Part shown: one piece after another, positions 33,935-45,453 of the stretch
Layout: each line of letters opens with the position of its first letter
How positions within the stretch are numbered: the first letter of the stretch is position 1
From: Cricetomys ansorgei
Taxonomy: Eukaryota; Chordata; Mammalia; Rodentia; Nesomyidae
Assembly: GCA_026225945.1 (NCBI GenBank)
Contig: JAMJFZ010001081.1
Span: 1 to 64,000 of the forward strand
Reading direction: 5' to 3'
DNA: 64,000 nucleotides
Program-made: the position numbers and the translations under genes
The notes under the pieces: model-generated
Databases searched by the model: none
What the model was told of the DNA's origin: nothing
The model's input: the letters and a program-made list of their open reading frames with translations, nothing else

Positions 33935-33995
33935 TTGTGCTGGAGGCCAAACCCAGGGCCTCATTGCCTCAGCCCTGCGCAAGGTCTGTTTCATG
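33935..33995 (-). mobile_element. Possible ID/B4 fragment
   Basis: 'CCAAACCCAGGGCCTCATTG' resembles the reverse complement of the tRNA-Ala-derived ID head. It is short and diverged. Confidence 0.35.
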
Positions 33996-34099
33996 GAAAA
34001 TGAATTTTGATTTTTATGTACTTACGTCAGCCAGTTGGTCCCTATGTTAGTTTTGCCAACACAGTCACATAATGATGAAATATTTTCTCAGTTCCTTAA

Positions 34100-34155
34100 C
34101 ACAGACACACACACACACACACACACACACCACACACATGCACATACACACACAT

Positions 34156-34242
<87 letters not shown>

Positions 34243-34251
34243 TACACACAC
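34100..34251 (+). repeat. (CA)n microsatellite, about 150 nt
   Basis: Long CA run with ATACA and ATGCA interruptions. Open Thr/His frames on it are artefacts. Confidence 0.98.
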
Positions 34252-34784
34252 TTTAAAAAATTAACTAAAAATAAATTTAAAAACATTTTTTAAATCTTTT
34301 GTTGTACTTCTGGAAAGCATAACTTGATTTCCTCTCTGGTATTACTCTAGTATTTCCACATTAATAATTTGCAATGTTTTCATGTGTCAAATATGTTTAT
34401 CCTCGGAATATGTATTCAATACCCATTGTATTTTATCCCCACATCAATCATGCAATTTGAGTGACCTCAGCTCTGTGGCCTCTGATTATTCGGCAATGCA
34501 GGTTCCACCTTTATTACTCAACAACCTTAACTTGTCAATCATCTGTCCTCAGCCCTGCGGACAGATGTCAGCTGCTCATTATTCCTTTTGGTATCTTATT
34601 ATCCTCATGCGTGACTTTTGAAATTAAGCTTAAATTTTTGTCAGATGACTTATATGACACACAGACACACACCACACACACACATATCATGGGAACTGTA
34701 TTTTAAAATGTGTCTCATTTATTCATTTATTTGGGTAGTTCTGAGAACTTTAGGGTTTTATGATTCCTAAGGGAACATTAATCA
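34252..34784. other. AT-rich non-coding sequence
   Basis: No gene is seen. A short (CA) patch lies near 34660-34682. Confidence 0.45.
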
Positions 34785-34989
34785 GGGCTGGCGAAATAGC
34801 TCTGTGAGCATAGGGCTTGCCACCAAGCCTGATCACCTGTGTTGGATTCCAGGACCCACGTGGAGGAAAGAGAGGACCAATTCCTGAATGCTGTCCTCTG
34901 ACCTCCATATGCATCCTGTGTTAGTGTGTGTGTGCGCGCATGCGCACAAGTTAAAAATAAAATCAAATTTTTAAAAGGAAAAAAAAAAA
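34785..34989 (+). mobile_element. B3/B2-type SINE with A-tail
   Basis: A 'GGGCTGGCGAAATAGCTCTG' head, then 'TGCTGTCCTCTGACCTCCAT', then an alternating TG/CG segment and an A-tail ending at 34989. Confidence 0.82.
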
Positions 34990-35136
34990 GGCTGGGCGGT
35001 AGTGACACATATCTTTAATCCCACCACTGGGGAGGCAGAGGTAGGCGGATCTCTGTGAGTTCAAGGCCAGCCTGGTCTACAGAGTGAGCTCCAGGACAGC
35101 CAGAGTTACAACGGAGAAACCCTGTCTCGAAAAAAT
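34990..35136 (+). mobile_element. B1 SINE inserted at the SINE tail
   Basis: A near-complete B1 starts directly at the A-tail of the preceding SINE ('GGCTGGGCGGTAGTGACACA'). Confidence 0.95.
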
Positions 35137-35391
35137 AGAAAGAAAAAAGAAGGACATGCCAATCTATTTAAGGCCTCTTTTTCGGTGCCTCAAAAACATA
35201 TTTTGGAACCCTCCCTGGTGAGTACTTTCAAAAAAAACAAAACTGTTTATTTAGTTTTTGTATTATTATTTTAAAATGTATATGAGTGTATTTGTTTAAT
35301 ATATTTACGAAGCCCTTTGCTTTTATGTCATCGATATATCTGTTTACTTCCATTTCTCTCTTACTTTCTATTATCATTGTCATCATCGTCA

Positions 35392-35522
35392 TTAAGACAG
35401 GGTTTTGTGTAGGCCTGACCAGCCTCAAACTCACTACATAACTGGCAGGACCTTGTGCTCCTGGTCCTCTTGCCTCTGCCTCCCCAAGTGTTGGGGTTAC
35501 AGGTGTGCCAACCACACTGGTT
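35392..35522 (-). mobile_element. B1 SINE
   Basis: Reverse B1 blocks are clear ('AAGACAGGGTTTTGTGTAGG', 'TTGCCTCTGCCTCCCCAAGT'). Confidence 0.85.
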
Positions 35523-35644
35523 TATTCCATGCTGGGACTGAACTCAGGGGTTTTTTGCTAGGCAAACACTCTACCTACTGAGTCACACCCTCATCCCCAC
35601 TTTAATTATTTTTAATTAATAGTACTCCTTGTTTATTTACATTA

Positions 35645-35838
35645 CATCTCAGTGTGTGCGCGCGTGCCAGGCGAGAGCAGGCACCTGAGGAGGCCAGCAG
35701 GCACTGGATCCCCCGGAGATGGAGTTACTATTGGTTGTGACCCTGTCCCCACCACATGGGTTCCGAGAACTGAACCCAGGTCCTCTGCAAGAGCAGCAAA
35801 CACTCTTTAACTACTGAGTCATCTCTCCAGTCCCAAGA
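35645..35838 (-). mobile_element. B3-type SINE
   Basis: 'CATGGGTTCCGAGAACTGAA' and 'ACTACTGAGTCATCTCTCCA' are reverse SINE blocks. Confidence 0.85.
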
Positions 35839-36126
35839 TTTGTTCCATTATTAATTCCAAGTCGTATTTTTTTCTTTCTGTTTTTATTTTTCTTGTAATC
35901 TTCCTTTTAAAAAAACAAACAAATAAACAAAAAACACAGAACCTATTTAAAATAGTCAAACTTCCCTTGAGAGCAGTTTTGGCCACAATAAGCTTACTAT
36001 GTAGTGTCTTTTTGTAATCACTATTTTTGCAAGTGTTATTGAAATATTTATGATTTCAGAATTTCTTAGAAGGTAGTTTTTATTACAAAATCCTGTTTCT
36101 CAGTTAAGGTTTTTTAAAAAATATAT

Positions 36127-36227
36127 TGTATGTGTGTGCATGTGTGTGTGTGTGCGTGTGTGTGTGCATGTGTGTGTGTATGTATGTGTATGTATGTGTG
36201 TGTGTGTGTGTGCGCCTGTGTGTGTGC

Positions 36228-36263
<36 letters not shown>

Positions 36264-36300
36264 GTGTGTGCATGTGTGTGTGCGTGTGTGTGTGTGTGTA
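36127..36300 (+). repeat. (TG)n-rich tract, about 170 nt, with CG and CA steps
   Basis: Alternating purine-pyrimidine throughout, with TGCG and TGCA interruptions. It is preceded by an A/T-rich edge and followed at once by a B3 SINE. Confidence 0.97.
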
Positions 36301-36462
36301 CAGTGCCCCTGGAAGCCAGAAGACATTAGATTCCTTGGAGCTGGAGGTATAAGAGGTTGAAAGCCAACTGACATGGCTGCTAGGGACTGAACCCGGGTCC
36401 TCTGCCAGAGCAGCTAGAGCCCTTTAACACGAAGCCTTCTCTTCAACCCTGCTAGGTAAAAT
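36301..36462 (-). mobile_element. B3-type SINE
   Basis: 'TGCCCCTGGAAGCCAGAAGA' and 'GGGACTGAACCCGGGTCCTC' are diagnostic. The (TG)n tract lies at its tail side. Confidence 0.88.
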
Positions 36463-37049
36463 TTTTAAACTGACTCTTATGATGTGAACATACAGCTCAC
36501 ACCACCCACCTTTGGGTGTCCTGATTTGGGGTGTCAAACACCTACCTACATGTGGGGCCCACGTGGTGGTGGTGTTTTATCTTTTCCTCCATTTTCTTGC
36601 TCCCACGAAACATCTGGTTTTAGTCACAGGGCTGGAATGTTTCCTAATAAGAGATCCACAGAGAGAACAGAAGGACAGGGGACCTTTCTAGAATTCACCC
36701 TGTCCAGGAAGTCAAGAAGCCAAACCATCCCCCTAGAATATCTACAGTCAAGGAAACACTTTGACTATGCAGTATTGTCACTCAAGGGTGGCGACCTTAC
36801 AGAATGAGTCTCTCTCTAGCTGTCTGTACTGTGGGCACATACTGTATTAGGTTCTTGTGAGCAGGAGGAGGCCATCACCTCTCACAAAGGAGAAAATCAG
36901 AAATGATCGCTGTGCTACACATGCACGTGGTGTGTCTTTGTGTGTCTGTGTTCTGATCATTTCTGCCCTAGGGAGAAGTAAGCAATGTCCACTTCTTCTA
37001 AAGTTGTAATGGCAACCCATAGTATGACAACCCATACAGAGTATGACAA
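36463..37049. other. Non-coding, nothing recognised
   Basis: The 107-aa frame at 36484-36807 has no recognisable domain and no signal of selection that can be judged here. Confidence 0.45.
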
Positions 37050-37236
37050 CTCATAGCACTGTTTCATCAAAGCTCACTTTGGGGAACCACTGAGTTAACT
37101 GAGCTTTCTTACAGAACAGAGGGGTGGGGTTACTGACAGGAATGTGAGCGACCCCAAAGACTGAAAGGTCTTCACCCATCAGGGATGATGGGTTCCCCAT
37201 AGCTACATAGGTGCAAACCAGTTCCCCCAGCCTACA

Positions 37237-37286
<50 letters not shown>

Positions 37287-37380
37287 TATATGTTTCTCCC
37301 TGCACCTCCCTGCAAGCTGCATGCAATTGGGCAAATTTGCATCCAAGTGACTGGAAGGAACGGCAGGACACTCAGGTGAG
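37050..37380 (+). repeat. Unclassified repeat with internal (CA)n (37235-37282)
   Basis: Related to 32780-32995 by ordered shared motifs. The CA tract interrupts it. Confidence 0.5.
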
Positions 37381-37924
37381 GACCCTATGACCACTCCCCG
37401 CACCCTCTTCTGTTTGAACATCAACAGTTCATGGGCTGCTCCTGATGGATGTTCACACATAGCTGATCTGATGAAGGAGGCTGTTTCGCTAGGAGGATAG
37501 AGAACAGTGCCGCACAACAGTGTACGTGTGCATGTGTGCACGTGTAGGGTCCAGGGTCTCTGGATCCAGAGACCTATATCCAGTTGCAAATGAAAAAACC
37601 AAGGGCTTTAAAACACCTCTACTTGCCCTTAGAAAACAGAAACAATACCGTCCGGTTGCATGCTGACGTAGCACTTCAAAACTTCACTCAGACTCTGATT
37701 TCCTAAGACCCTAAAAGTCATGGAGGAGTACACAGTTCCTGAGTTTTGCAAATCTCTTAATCTCTGACTTAATCAAAGACAGCTGGCGTCTCATCTGTAC
37801 ATCTGTAGCCAATGAGGCCTCCGAATACAGCAACGTGGGCTGTGGGGCACTCAGCAGTTGTCTTGGAGAGGACCAGGGGCAACAGCCCAGGCAGGGTCCC
37901 ACAGCAGTGTCCTGGAGCCTTAGC
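37381..37924. other. Non-coding, nothing recognised
   Basis: No gene or clear repeat was seen. Confidence 0.45.
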
Positions 37925-38145
37925 GTTTCATTTATTTCTATTTTCTGTGCGCGAGTGTTTTGCCTATGTGTATATCTGTGCACCACGTGTATGCAGTACC
38001 CACGGAGTCTGGAAGAGGGTGTTACATCCTTAGGAACTGGAGTTACAGATGGTTGTGAGCTTCCTTGTAGGTGCAGGGAACAGAACCCAGTCCCTCCATG
38101 AGAATAGCAAGTATTCGCAACTGATGAGCTATCTCTCCAGCTCCT
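37925..38145 (-). mobile_element. B3-type SINE
   Basis: 'GGAACTGGAGTTACAGATGG' and 'GATGAGCTATCTCTCCAGCT' mark a reverse copy. Confidence 0.87.
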
Positions 38146-39426
38146 TGGAGACCTGTTCTATTTTTTTATATTTTGAGATAGTACCACTAAAGCTTTGGTC
38201 AGGCTTTACTGTAGCCAGAAGATGAGGGATGATCCCAAGCCTGGGAAAGTGAATTAAAGTGAGAGTCTCAGCTCAGCGAAGTCTCAGCTGCACAGGTGAC
38301 TGTTGCAGAAGTTTATTATTAGTTATGTTTAAAATAATTGTTTTGCGCATTGTTGGGTGAAGGCCTTAGCATTCATATTATCTGTAGGTGTTGGCTTTAT
38401 GTAAAAGACGTTTGATTCCTCATGATCTGCATGTGCTATCACTAGAACACCTGAGGAGCTTAGGTATCTAAAACAAAAAACAAAAAAGAACAAAACCAAA
38501 ACAAAAATCTGAGATGAGATACTTGGGGTTCCACTGTCCAGTATGGTGCTTGCCATGATAGTGGTTCCCTCTGCTGAGGTCTGGCAGGGCTTGAACTTAT
38601 GAATGCACCTCCTATCTTCCTTGGTGAGCCCCCACAGTAGGTGTACTGCTCTAGGTGGCTCAGCCCTGCTGTTGGTCACAGGCATACCATGTGCTGTGGT
38701 TAAATGTGACACTCCACGTCATATGTGACCATGAGTTTGGCTCACTCTTCCCTCTGTGAGGTTGGCAGGGAAGACCTGCTCCAGGGGAGTGCGGAGTGGC
38801 TGTCAGATGCCATTACTGCATTTATGCTGTCACACCCAAACACGGTCCACCCTGCCTACGTCTCTGATGCACCAGCAGTTCAGGCCCCTGCCTCTCTGTG
38901 CTGTCGCTCTTCCATATCTGCCTGGCTGACATTGCTTCACCAGCTGGTGGCCATCATGCCCATAGGGAAGGGAGGAGAAGCAGAGGTGGAGCATGAGAGG
39001 GGGGCCGCTCCAGGGCCCCTCACTCCTACCTGCCACCTCCAGGTTCCACCAGGTTACACTTCCACCCCAACACAGAACCATCTGTTTCTACAGAGAGAGG
39101 AATGGATTTTGGGGGAGGCTGTAGGCACTCCTGTGGATACCTTGAGGGTTCATTGCTGTTTTGCTTGTTTCTGTCTGCAGTGGAGCTACCCTTGGAAATA
39201 GGGTCTGAAGAATATAGGCATCTCATTTCTGGAGGGACAACTCACTCTCAAAGCCACGTTCCTCTGAAGGTGACTAGCAGGAGCAGCTGGAGAAAGCTGG
39301 CTGTTCTAGTGACAAGGGTTCCTATTTGGTCTGGTTTGGCTCTTCATTTGGTTTCTAATGTGTCTAAAATCTGCTGCTAGTGACTGTGACCCAGCACAGC
39401 GTGGTGTCACTGCAAAAGCACAATAT

Positions 39427-39427
<1 letters not shown>
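38146..39427. other. Non-coding, includes a 158-aa open frame of unknown significance
   Basis: The frame at 38725-39201 (+) is among the longer ones outside Fzd10 that are not plainly repeat-derived. It has no recognisable domain, signal peptide or splice context that I can support, and is probably chance. Confidence 0.4.

Positions 39428-39468
<41 letters not shown>
39428..39468 (+). repeat. (CA)n microsatellite
   Basis: Uninterrupted CA units. Confidence 0.97.
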
Positions 39469-39471
<3 letters not shown>

Positions 39472-40177
39472 CCCATTTGAAGTCCTCCAGTGGTCCAGGT
39501 TGGTTCACAGCTTGATTTATTGTGTGGACTAACAAGCTTTTCATCTGCAGCCTCCTGGGAGTGTGGCTCTGGTGCTATAATGAACACCTCCACCCCGAAG
39601 AACACAATACACCAAGCTTCTTGAAGCTATTCTTGTCACAATGAGTCTGCAGGGGGCAGCGGCATCTTCATCCTGACCTACTTCCTGGGGAGACTTTCTA
39701 TCAACTTGAAGTTTGCTTCCCCTATTCCCTGGATGGTCAAGGTCAGGAGATGGCAGCTGTGACTTGCGTGTACGTGTCAGGGGTTAGACTGACAGCTGTC
39801 CAAACACAGAGCAGGAAACACATGATGCAGGTAGGTGCTCCATACCTGTGGCAGCCGACACTCCGGAAACTGGGGTCCCATAGCCTTGACCTGTCTCCCG
39901 GTCTTACACTCTGTCTTCGATGTTAGCTCCTTCAGTGAGCAAGATGCAGAATCATGCATAGGGAGAGAAGGAAGGTGTTGAGAGAGAGGAGGGCAGATAG
40001 AACATGAAAAGAATGAAACCTTCCTAGAAATAGCACAGTGCTGGCTTCTTAGAACACAGCAAACCTAGCTTCTTAGTCAACAGCCGAAGCCAAAGAAGGC
40101 ATCAGGAGCCTGGAGGTACTGTGGAGACCACATGGTGTCTTTTTGTTTTTGTTTTTGGTTTGGTTTGGTTTGGTTTT
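39469..40177. other. Non-coding, ends in a (GGTTT)n-like patch
   Basis: No gene is seen. A GTTTTT/GGTTT patch at about 40142-40180 is the tail of the following B1. Confidence 0.5.
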
Positions 40178-40324
40178 GGTTTTTCAAGATGAGGTTTCTC
40201 TGTTGTAACTCTGGCTGTCCTAGAACTCACTCTGTAAACGATGCTGGCCTTGAACTCACAGAGATCCACCTGTCTCTGCCTCCCAAGTGCTGGGATTAAA
40301 GGTGTGTGCCACCACGGCCTGGCT
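40178..40324 (-). mobile_element. B1 SINE
   Basis: A full-length reverse B1 is seen ('CTCTGCCTCCCAAGTGCTGG', 'GATTAAAGGTGTGTGCCACC'). Confidence 0.96.
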
Positions 40325-40960
40325 TACACAGTGTTTTTTAATACACCAGATGCATGCCCTGACTTTCATGGCAGCTGCTTCCTAAAGCCTTAGGGTGACA
40401 GGCACTCCATTTGCTTGACATGCTGTGGTTTCAGGAAACCAACATTCTGGAAAGTTCCTCTCCATTCCAGGTTTAGTTCTGTGTCACCCAGACACTCCCT
40501 AGTTCTCCCGATTCCCATGTTACCTCTTCTCAACTTCTCCAGCCCATGAGTTGAGAGACGCCTCTGTCACCTTGTGCGGCTATCCTAAAAATCATTAAGG
40601 GGAAAAAGCTGGTGCTTCTGATATAGTATGCGCTTCAATTCCACAATCAGTGACCTGAGCCCGGGCCGGAAGTAGGATGTGAGCACGAACTCATTAAAGA
40701 TTACAAGAACAGATTCCCATTCGGCCCGAGGAACTGTCATATTTCAGGCAGTGATTGTGACCAGCCATCTGTAGCTGCCACATTGAAGTGGCACCATACC
40801 CCTATGGCAGTGGTTCCTAGGGCCTGTGCTCTGGGAAGACTTGTTCACACACAGATGAGAGGGCCAGGACAATCCTTTCAGGATGGTTTGTGAGAGCAAA
40901 AACTTACCAAGTGATTGTTGTCCCGTCCATGTGCAGAAATGGCACCAAACCATGGCAGAA

Positions 40961-40962
<2 letters not shown>
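40325..40962. other. Non-coding, nothing recognised
   Basis: No gene or clear repeat was seen. Confidence 0.45.

Positions 40963-40993
<31 letters not shown>
40963..40993 (+). repeat. (TG)n microsatellite
   Basis: Uninterrupted TG units. Confidence 0.95.
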
Positions 40994-40994
<1 letters not shown>

Positions 40995-41019
40995 TAGGGA
41001 AAGGCGTGGTGATGTTGGG

Positions 41020-41075
41020 GTTAGAAGCCAGAACTTCACACATGCTAGGCAAGCACTCCGCCTCTGAGCTACATG
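41020..41075 (-). mobile_element. ID/B4-type tRNA-derived SINE fragment
   Basis: 'CATGCTAGGCAAGCACTCCG' and 'CCTCTGAGCTACAT' are the reverse complement of the ID head. Confidence 0.6.
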
Positions 41076-41149
41076 TTCACATGTATGTGGGTGCATGTAC
41101 ATATGGAGACCCAAAGATAGCCCTGATCATTTTCTTTAATCGCTCCCCA

Positions 41150-41285
41150 CCTTATCTATGGAGGCAAGGTCTCCTGTCAAAACCAGAGTCCATAGATTGT
41201 AGCCAGCCCCAACCCAGCTTCCATTAGAATTCCCTCTCTGAATCCCTAGTGCTGGGATTATAGGTACCTGCCACATCTGCCTGGC
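41150..41285 (-). mobile_element. Diverged B1-like fragment
   Basis: The ending 'AGTGCTGGGATTATAGGTAC' and following 'CTGCCACATCTGCCTGG' fit an old reverse B1. Confidence 0.5.
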
Positions 41286-42590
41286 CGTGGGTTCTGGGGA
41301 CTCTGAACTCCAGTCCTCACAACGGCACAGTAATTGCTATCCATGGAGTCATCTACCTATGGCAAGATGTCCCTAAATTCCCTAGGTGGGCCACTCTGTA
41401 GTCTACACAGGCCTTAAACTTCTGATCCTCCCTCCTCAGCCTCAGGAGCAGCAGGAATGATAGGCCTGCAGCCCCAATGGGCTTGTACAGGTGTACATGT
41501 GAAGAGCCCAGGCAGGCCAGTGCTGCTCACAGGAACTGATGCTCTTGGAATTTGTCATAGTCTCCGTTACAGACAGGCAACTCCAAACCGTCGAGAGAAC
41601 CAGAGTCTAGGCTTCCTATCTCTAGCTTGTACACAAAGCATCCAAAACACAGGTGGTCTAAAAATTGAGGTAGAATGCAGCATGAGCTTTGCATATCACC
41701 ACTTACAGAGTTCAGTCTAGGGCCAAGTGCTGTCACTGACCAGCTGACACCACCTGTCTCCAGTGCTCTTGTGGATCTGAAGCTCACTGAAGCATCCCTA
41801 CCTATCTGACCCATCCGGGACACTTTCCCTTTCTGTCTTAGAAAGAGCTCCGCAGACAGGGAGACTGGGTTCCCAGGTCCCTGAAGACAAGAACAGGCAA
41901 CTGCTAAATGATGCAACAGCCCAGCCATGGAGAACGAAGGGGCTTCAAACGACCTAGGGGACACAGACAGGGTCTTGGGATGCTCTTTCATTTGTATGCA
42001 CTAGTCCCTCCCTGAGGGAGGCACAGCCAGGAGTGTTTTCATTCAGTTTTTACATTTGGGTTTTTTTTTTTTCCACTCTGACTCTCTCTGTCTGTGTGTG
42101 TGTGTGTATGTGTGTGTGTGTGTGTGTGCCCCTAAGTGTCCATGTAGAGTTGTTCTACAGATCTATCCTTGCAGCCAAACTACCTCCATCTTCAATTCAC
42201 ACAAAGTGACCGCAGCTGGGCTTGTTGACTGTTGACCTCCTCTCTTGGAGGGAGTGGGGAGGGTTATGGGACACTCGTTTGAGTATCCAGCCACCCTTCC
42301 CAACCAGTAAAAGTAATTCAGCCCAGTCGCTGATTGTCTTGGAGGAAATAGGTGGGGATAGACTAGGGGAGGGCTCCCTCCATGTGGTTATGGGAAAGCT
42401 GTTATGCCTGTTAGGCAAAGACTTTCCAGCATGGCCTATTGGGTTACTTCTGCAGTAACCCCTCACTTGTGTTCTCTAAGCAGGCCTGATAAGCTCACTG
42501 GTGTCCTGGGATGGACGTCGGTGGCATAGTACTTTGGTTTGGTTTTGGATCTTAGGGAAGGGGAAGACAATACTTATATTTCCTTAGGGA
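41286..42590. other. Non-coding with poly(T) and (TG)n
   Basis: A T-run (about 42060-42072) and a TG tract (about 42091-42128) are present. The 154-aa frame at 41527-41991 (-) shows no recognisable domain. Confidence 0.45.
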
Positions 42591-42599
42591 AGGAATTTT

Positions 42600-42718
42600 A
42601 GCAACAGGAAGTCAGAGCACAACTTCTCTTCTTCCACCACGTAGATCTCAGGGATCAAACTCAGGTTGGCAGCCTTGGTAGCAAGCACCTTTACCCAAGG
42701 AGCCATCTCCCCGGGCCG
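42600..42718 (-). mobile_element. B4/B2-type SINE fragment
   Basis: 'GGGATCAAACTCAGGTTGGC' and 'AAGGAGCCATCTCCCCGGGC' are reverse SINE head blocks. Confidence 0.7.
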
Positions 42719-43636
42719 CTCCATCCTCCAACTTAGAGGATGTACCGTCCTGATACAGTGGGGAGTTTGCTCAGATTCCATTGTAGAGATAGATGAGGAT
42801 AGTAGAATCTGAGCGAGGTATTGTGGGATAGCAGAAGGGATTCCTGACTCAGTTTGGGAAAGGGTGGGTGGGTTGGGGCTGGGAGTTCTGCTCGAGGAGA
42901 GAGCATGAGAGTAAAGAGGAAGGAAGAAGGAGAGCAAGGGTTGCTGGGAGAGGATGCTACGAAAGGATGCTGAGTCCCAGGCAGGATGGTGTTGGATGTG
43001 GGAGCAGCCAGCAAAAGAATCTGTAAGTGTGAAACTTTCATTCCTGGGAGGTTACAGTCAGAAAAAAGAGGCTAGTAACATGGGCTAAAACTATCAAGGA
43101 AAGGAAGGGGGTTGGGTATTGTGTTTATAAATAAGATCTCACAGAAGGGTATCATTGGGAGGGTGGAATTCAAGTAAACACGAAAGGAAGTGGTGGTATG
43201 AGCTGTGGGGCTATCAAGAAAGAGTGCTCCAGACAGACAGGATGTGCAAAGGTCTGGGGGTTCAACCAAAGCAAGACCAATGAGACTGGAATAGAGTGAG
43301 TGTGAAAGAAAAGAACAGTGGTCCACCAACTGGGGCTTGCTGACCACCAGAAGTCCTTGGCACAGGAGATGGGAGCTACTAAGGCTTATGAGCAGGTGGG
43401 TGTGGCATGGCTGCTTGAGTGCCATCTGTGTTGAGGACAGGCTAGAAGCAGAGCTATGCTCAAAACAGACAGGGCAGTGGGAGGCCCCTGTGGTTGGACA
43501 GATGAGACTCAGGAAGGTTCAGCTAGGATGCAGCAGCGTTTGCTCGTCCTGGTGGCTCAAGTTCTTGAAAGTTGGGGGAAGATAGCTAAGGCAAGAGGTT
43601 TGCAAGTTCAAGGCGAGCCTGGGCAGTTTAACAAAA
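42719..43636. other. Purine-rich non-coding sequence, possibly old LINE
   Basis: No gene is supported. The 117-aa and 102-aa frames on the - strand have simple, skewed composition. Confidence 0.4.
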
Positions 43637-43705
43637 GGCTAGGAGTGTAGCTCAGTGGTAGAAAGTTCTCCTGGTCCACCAGAGGCTCTATGTTCAATCT
43701 CGAGC
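43637..43705 (+). mobile_element. ID-type SINE head
   Basis: 'GGCTAGGAGTGTAGCTCAGT' and the following 'GGTAGAAAGTTCTCCTGG' match the tRNA-Ala/BC1-derived ID consensus, diverged. It is not a functional tRNA gene. Confidence 0.65.
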
Positions 43706-44224
43706 TATGCACATTGCACATGTGCACATGCAGGCTCATGCGCACACGCTGTATCAACAGAGCAGCAAACGTGACTGGGTGAGGACCACACCATTGATGA
43801 CAGGACGGAATCAGCTGTGCCAGAGGCTGGAGAAGAGGGAGATGTCTGAAAGGGCTCAGGGGTTGGGCTGAGCCAGCCAAGGGTGGATGCCCACTCCTGG
43901 GGAAGGGAGAAACTGGAGCTAGGCAAGTCAAGGGTGTGGACAGATGCACATAGCTTATTCCAGAAGACCAGCAGCTGGGAACAGAGCCAAGAACCCAGGG
44001 AATGTCCCAGTTGTTCAGGGAGTGCCGGCCCTGGAGATGCAGGTGGGAAGGGGCAGGTGATGTGAAGCAGTAGGCAGGGCAGATGTGTGGGGAAGCAAGG
44101 AGACAACAGAGCCCTTGGGCCCAGAGCTTGGGATTTGCTGGACAGGTGTGACTGGGGATAACCATAGTGGACCCAGGGAAGTTGCCAAAGGGAGACTGTG
44201 TTTCCCTCCATCCTGAGATAACTA
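43706..44224. other. Non-coding, nothing recognised
   Basis: The 208-aa (43608-44234) and 180-aa (43705-44247) frames on the - strand overlap each other and have no recognisable domains. Both are probably chance. Confidence 0.4.
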
Positions 44225-44575
44225 TGATGGTCAATCTTGCTTATCAACTTGATGAGGTTTAGAATTGCTATGGAGACTCTGTGAGGGGGAGCTTTAAGAT
44301 TAGGTTAACTGAGGTGAGAGGCTCACCCTGAATATGGCTAGTACCATCCTGAGAGCTGGGGGTACTGGACTGGATAGAAAAGAGCAGAGCATCCCAGCCA
44401 TCTGTCTCTGCTTTCTGACTGCGGACACAATGCACAGCTGCCTCCAGCTCCTGCAGCCACATCTTCCTCCCTGATGAACTGTGTACTGTCGAACCGTGAA
44501 CCAAAATAAACCCTTTCTTCCTTAAGTTGCTTTTCTCAGGAATTGAGTCACAGCAATGAAGATGCGATTAATGGA
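44225..44575 (+). mobile_element. LTR-like rodent repeat, full copy
   Basis: It starts at 'TGATGGTCAATCTTGC' and ends after 'CAAAATAAACCCTTTCTTCC' and 'GAGTCACAGCAATG'. The promoter-distal AATAAA and the ends resemble a MaLR-type solo LTR. The subfamily is not determined. Confidence 0.65.
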
Positions 44576-44775
44576 ATTGCACGGGAGCTAAAATATGCTA
44601 TGGTTGTTTGTGCTTCCAAGAAAAATCTTCTGCCAGCTCTCAGAGCACGGCCCCTACTCTCACTTAGATTTGGCATTTCTTCATGTCCAGAGACCACTGA
44701 GCTCTCGGGCTCAGCAAGGAGCTAGACGCCAGTCATAGGTCTCTGGATTCAGAAAGGAAAACACACTGTCTAAGC

Positions 44776-44997
44776 CAGCAGTTCTCAACCCATGGGTTGC
44801 AACCTCTTTGGGGGTCGAATGACCCTTTCACAGGGCTCTCCTAAGACCACCTGCATATTAGATTGCATTGCAATTCACAACAGTGGCAAAATCACAGTTA
44901 TGAAGTAGCAGCAAAAATAATTTTATGGTTGGGGGGTCACCACAACATGAGGAACTGTATTAAAGGGTTGCAGCATTAGGAAGGTTGAGAACTGCTG
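44776..44997 (-). mobile_element. URR1-type hAT-Charlie MITE with perfect TIRs and target duplication
   Basis: The ends CAGCAGTTCTCAACC and GGTTGAGAACTGCTG form perfect 15-bp terminal inverted repeats. Identical 8-bp direct repeats GTCTAAGC flank it (44768-44775, 44998-45005), the hallmark length of hAT transposition. It is non-autonomous with no transposase. Confidence 0.93.
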
Positions 44998-45005
44998 GTC
45001 TAAGC

Positions 45006-45349
45006 TATCACAGTGTTGGTTATCTATGGCATATTCTAAGAACATCCATACCCAGGGTTCTCATAGGCTTGTTCACGATAGTAGGAGGTATTCCATTAGG
45101 CTAAAGAAAATTTAATACATAGAGTGACACTCAAGACACCAGGAAGAATGGGAAGGTGCAGTCAGACTCATCATCTTGTGATGGGATGGCCCAGAGAGTG
45201 GAAAGACCCCCAAGTGTGTCCCTATGTGTGGAGACAGCCACAAAAGGGTTAAATGGGCATCATCTCCTGGGCTGCTCCAGTCTCCTGGGATTATGTCTAG
45301 ACACAGATGGAGAATGTATCAACTCCCTACAGCTGCTCTAACAGAGGAT
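45006..45349. other. Non-coding, nothing recognised
   Basis: No gene or clear repeat was seen. Confidence 0.45.
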
Positions 45350-45396
45350 CATGCTGTGGCTTGTATATGAAATGGTCACCCCACTCCCACCCCCAC

Positions 45397-45453
<57 letters not shown>

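Noticed and set aside
34035..34293. Thr/His- and Val/Cys-rich frames over (CA)n, also at 36.1, 37.2, 39.4 and 45.4 kb
   Set aside because: They are translations of dinucleotide repeats.
38725..39201. 158-aa + strand frame
   Set aside because: No known domain, promoter, splice or poly(A) context could be identified; the length is within what chance gives in 64 kb.
43637..43705. tRNA-like sequence
   Set aside because: It is the tRNA-derived head of an ID SINE, diverged in the internal promoter boxes and followed by non-tRNA sequence.
43608..44247. Overlapping 208-aa and 180-aa - strand frames
   Set aside because: Two frames open over the same DNA with no recognisable domains suggest compositional chance.
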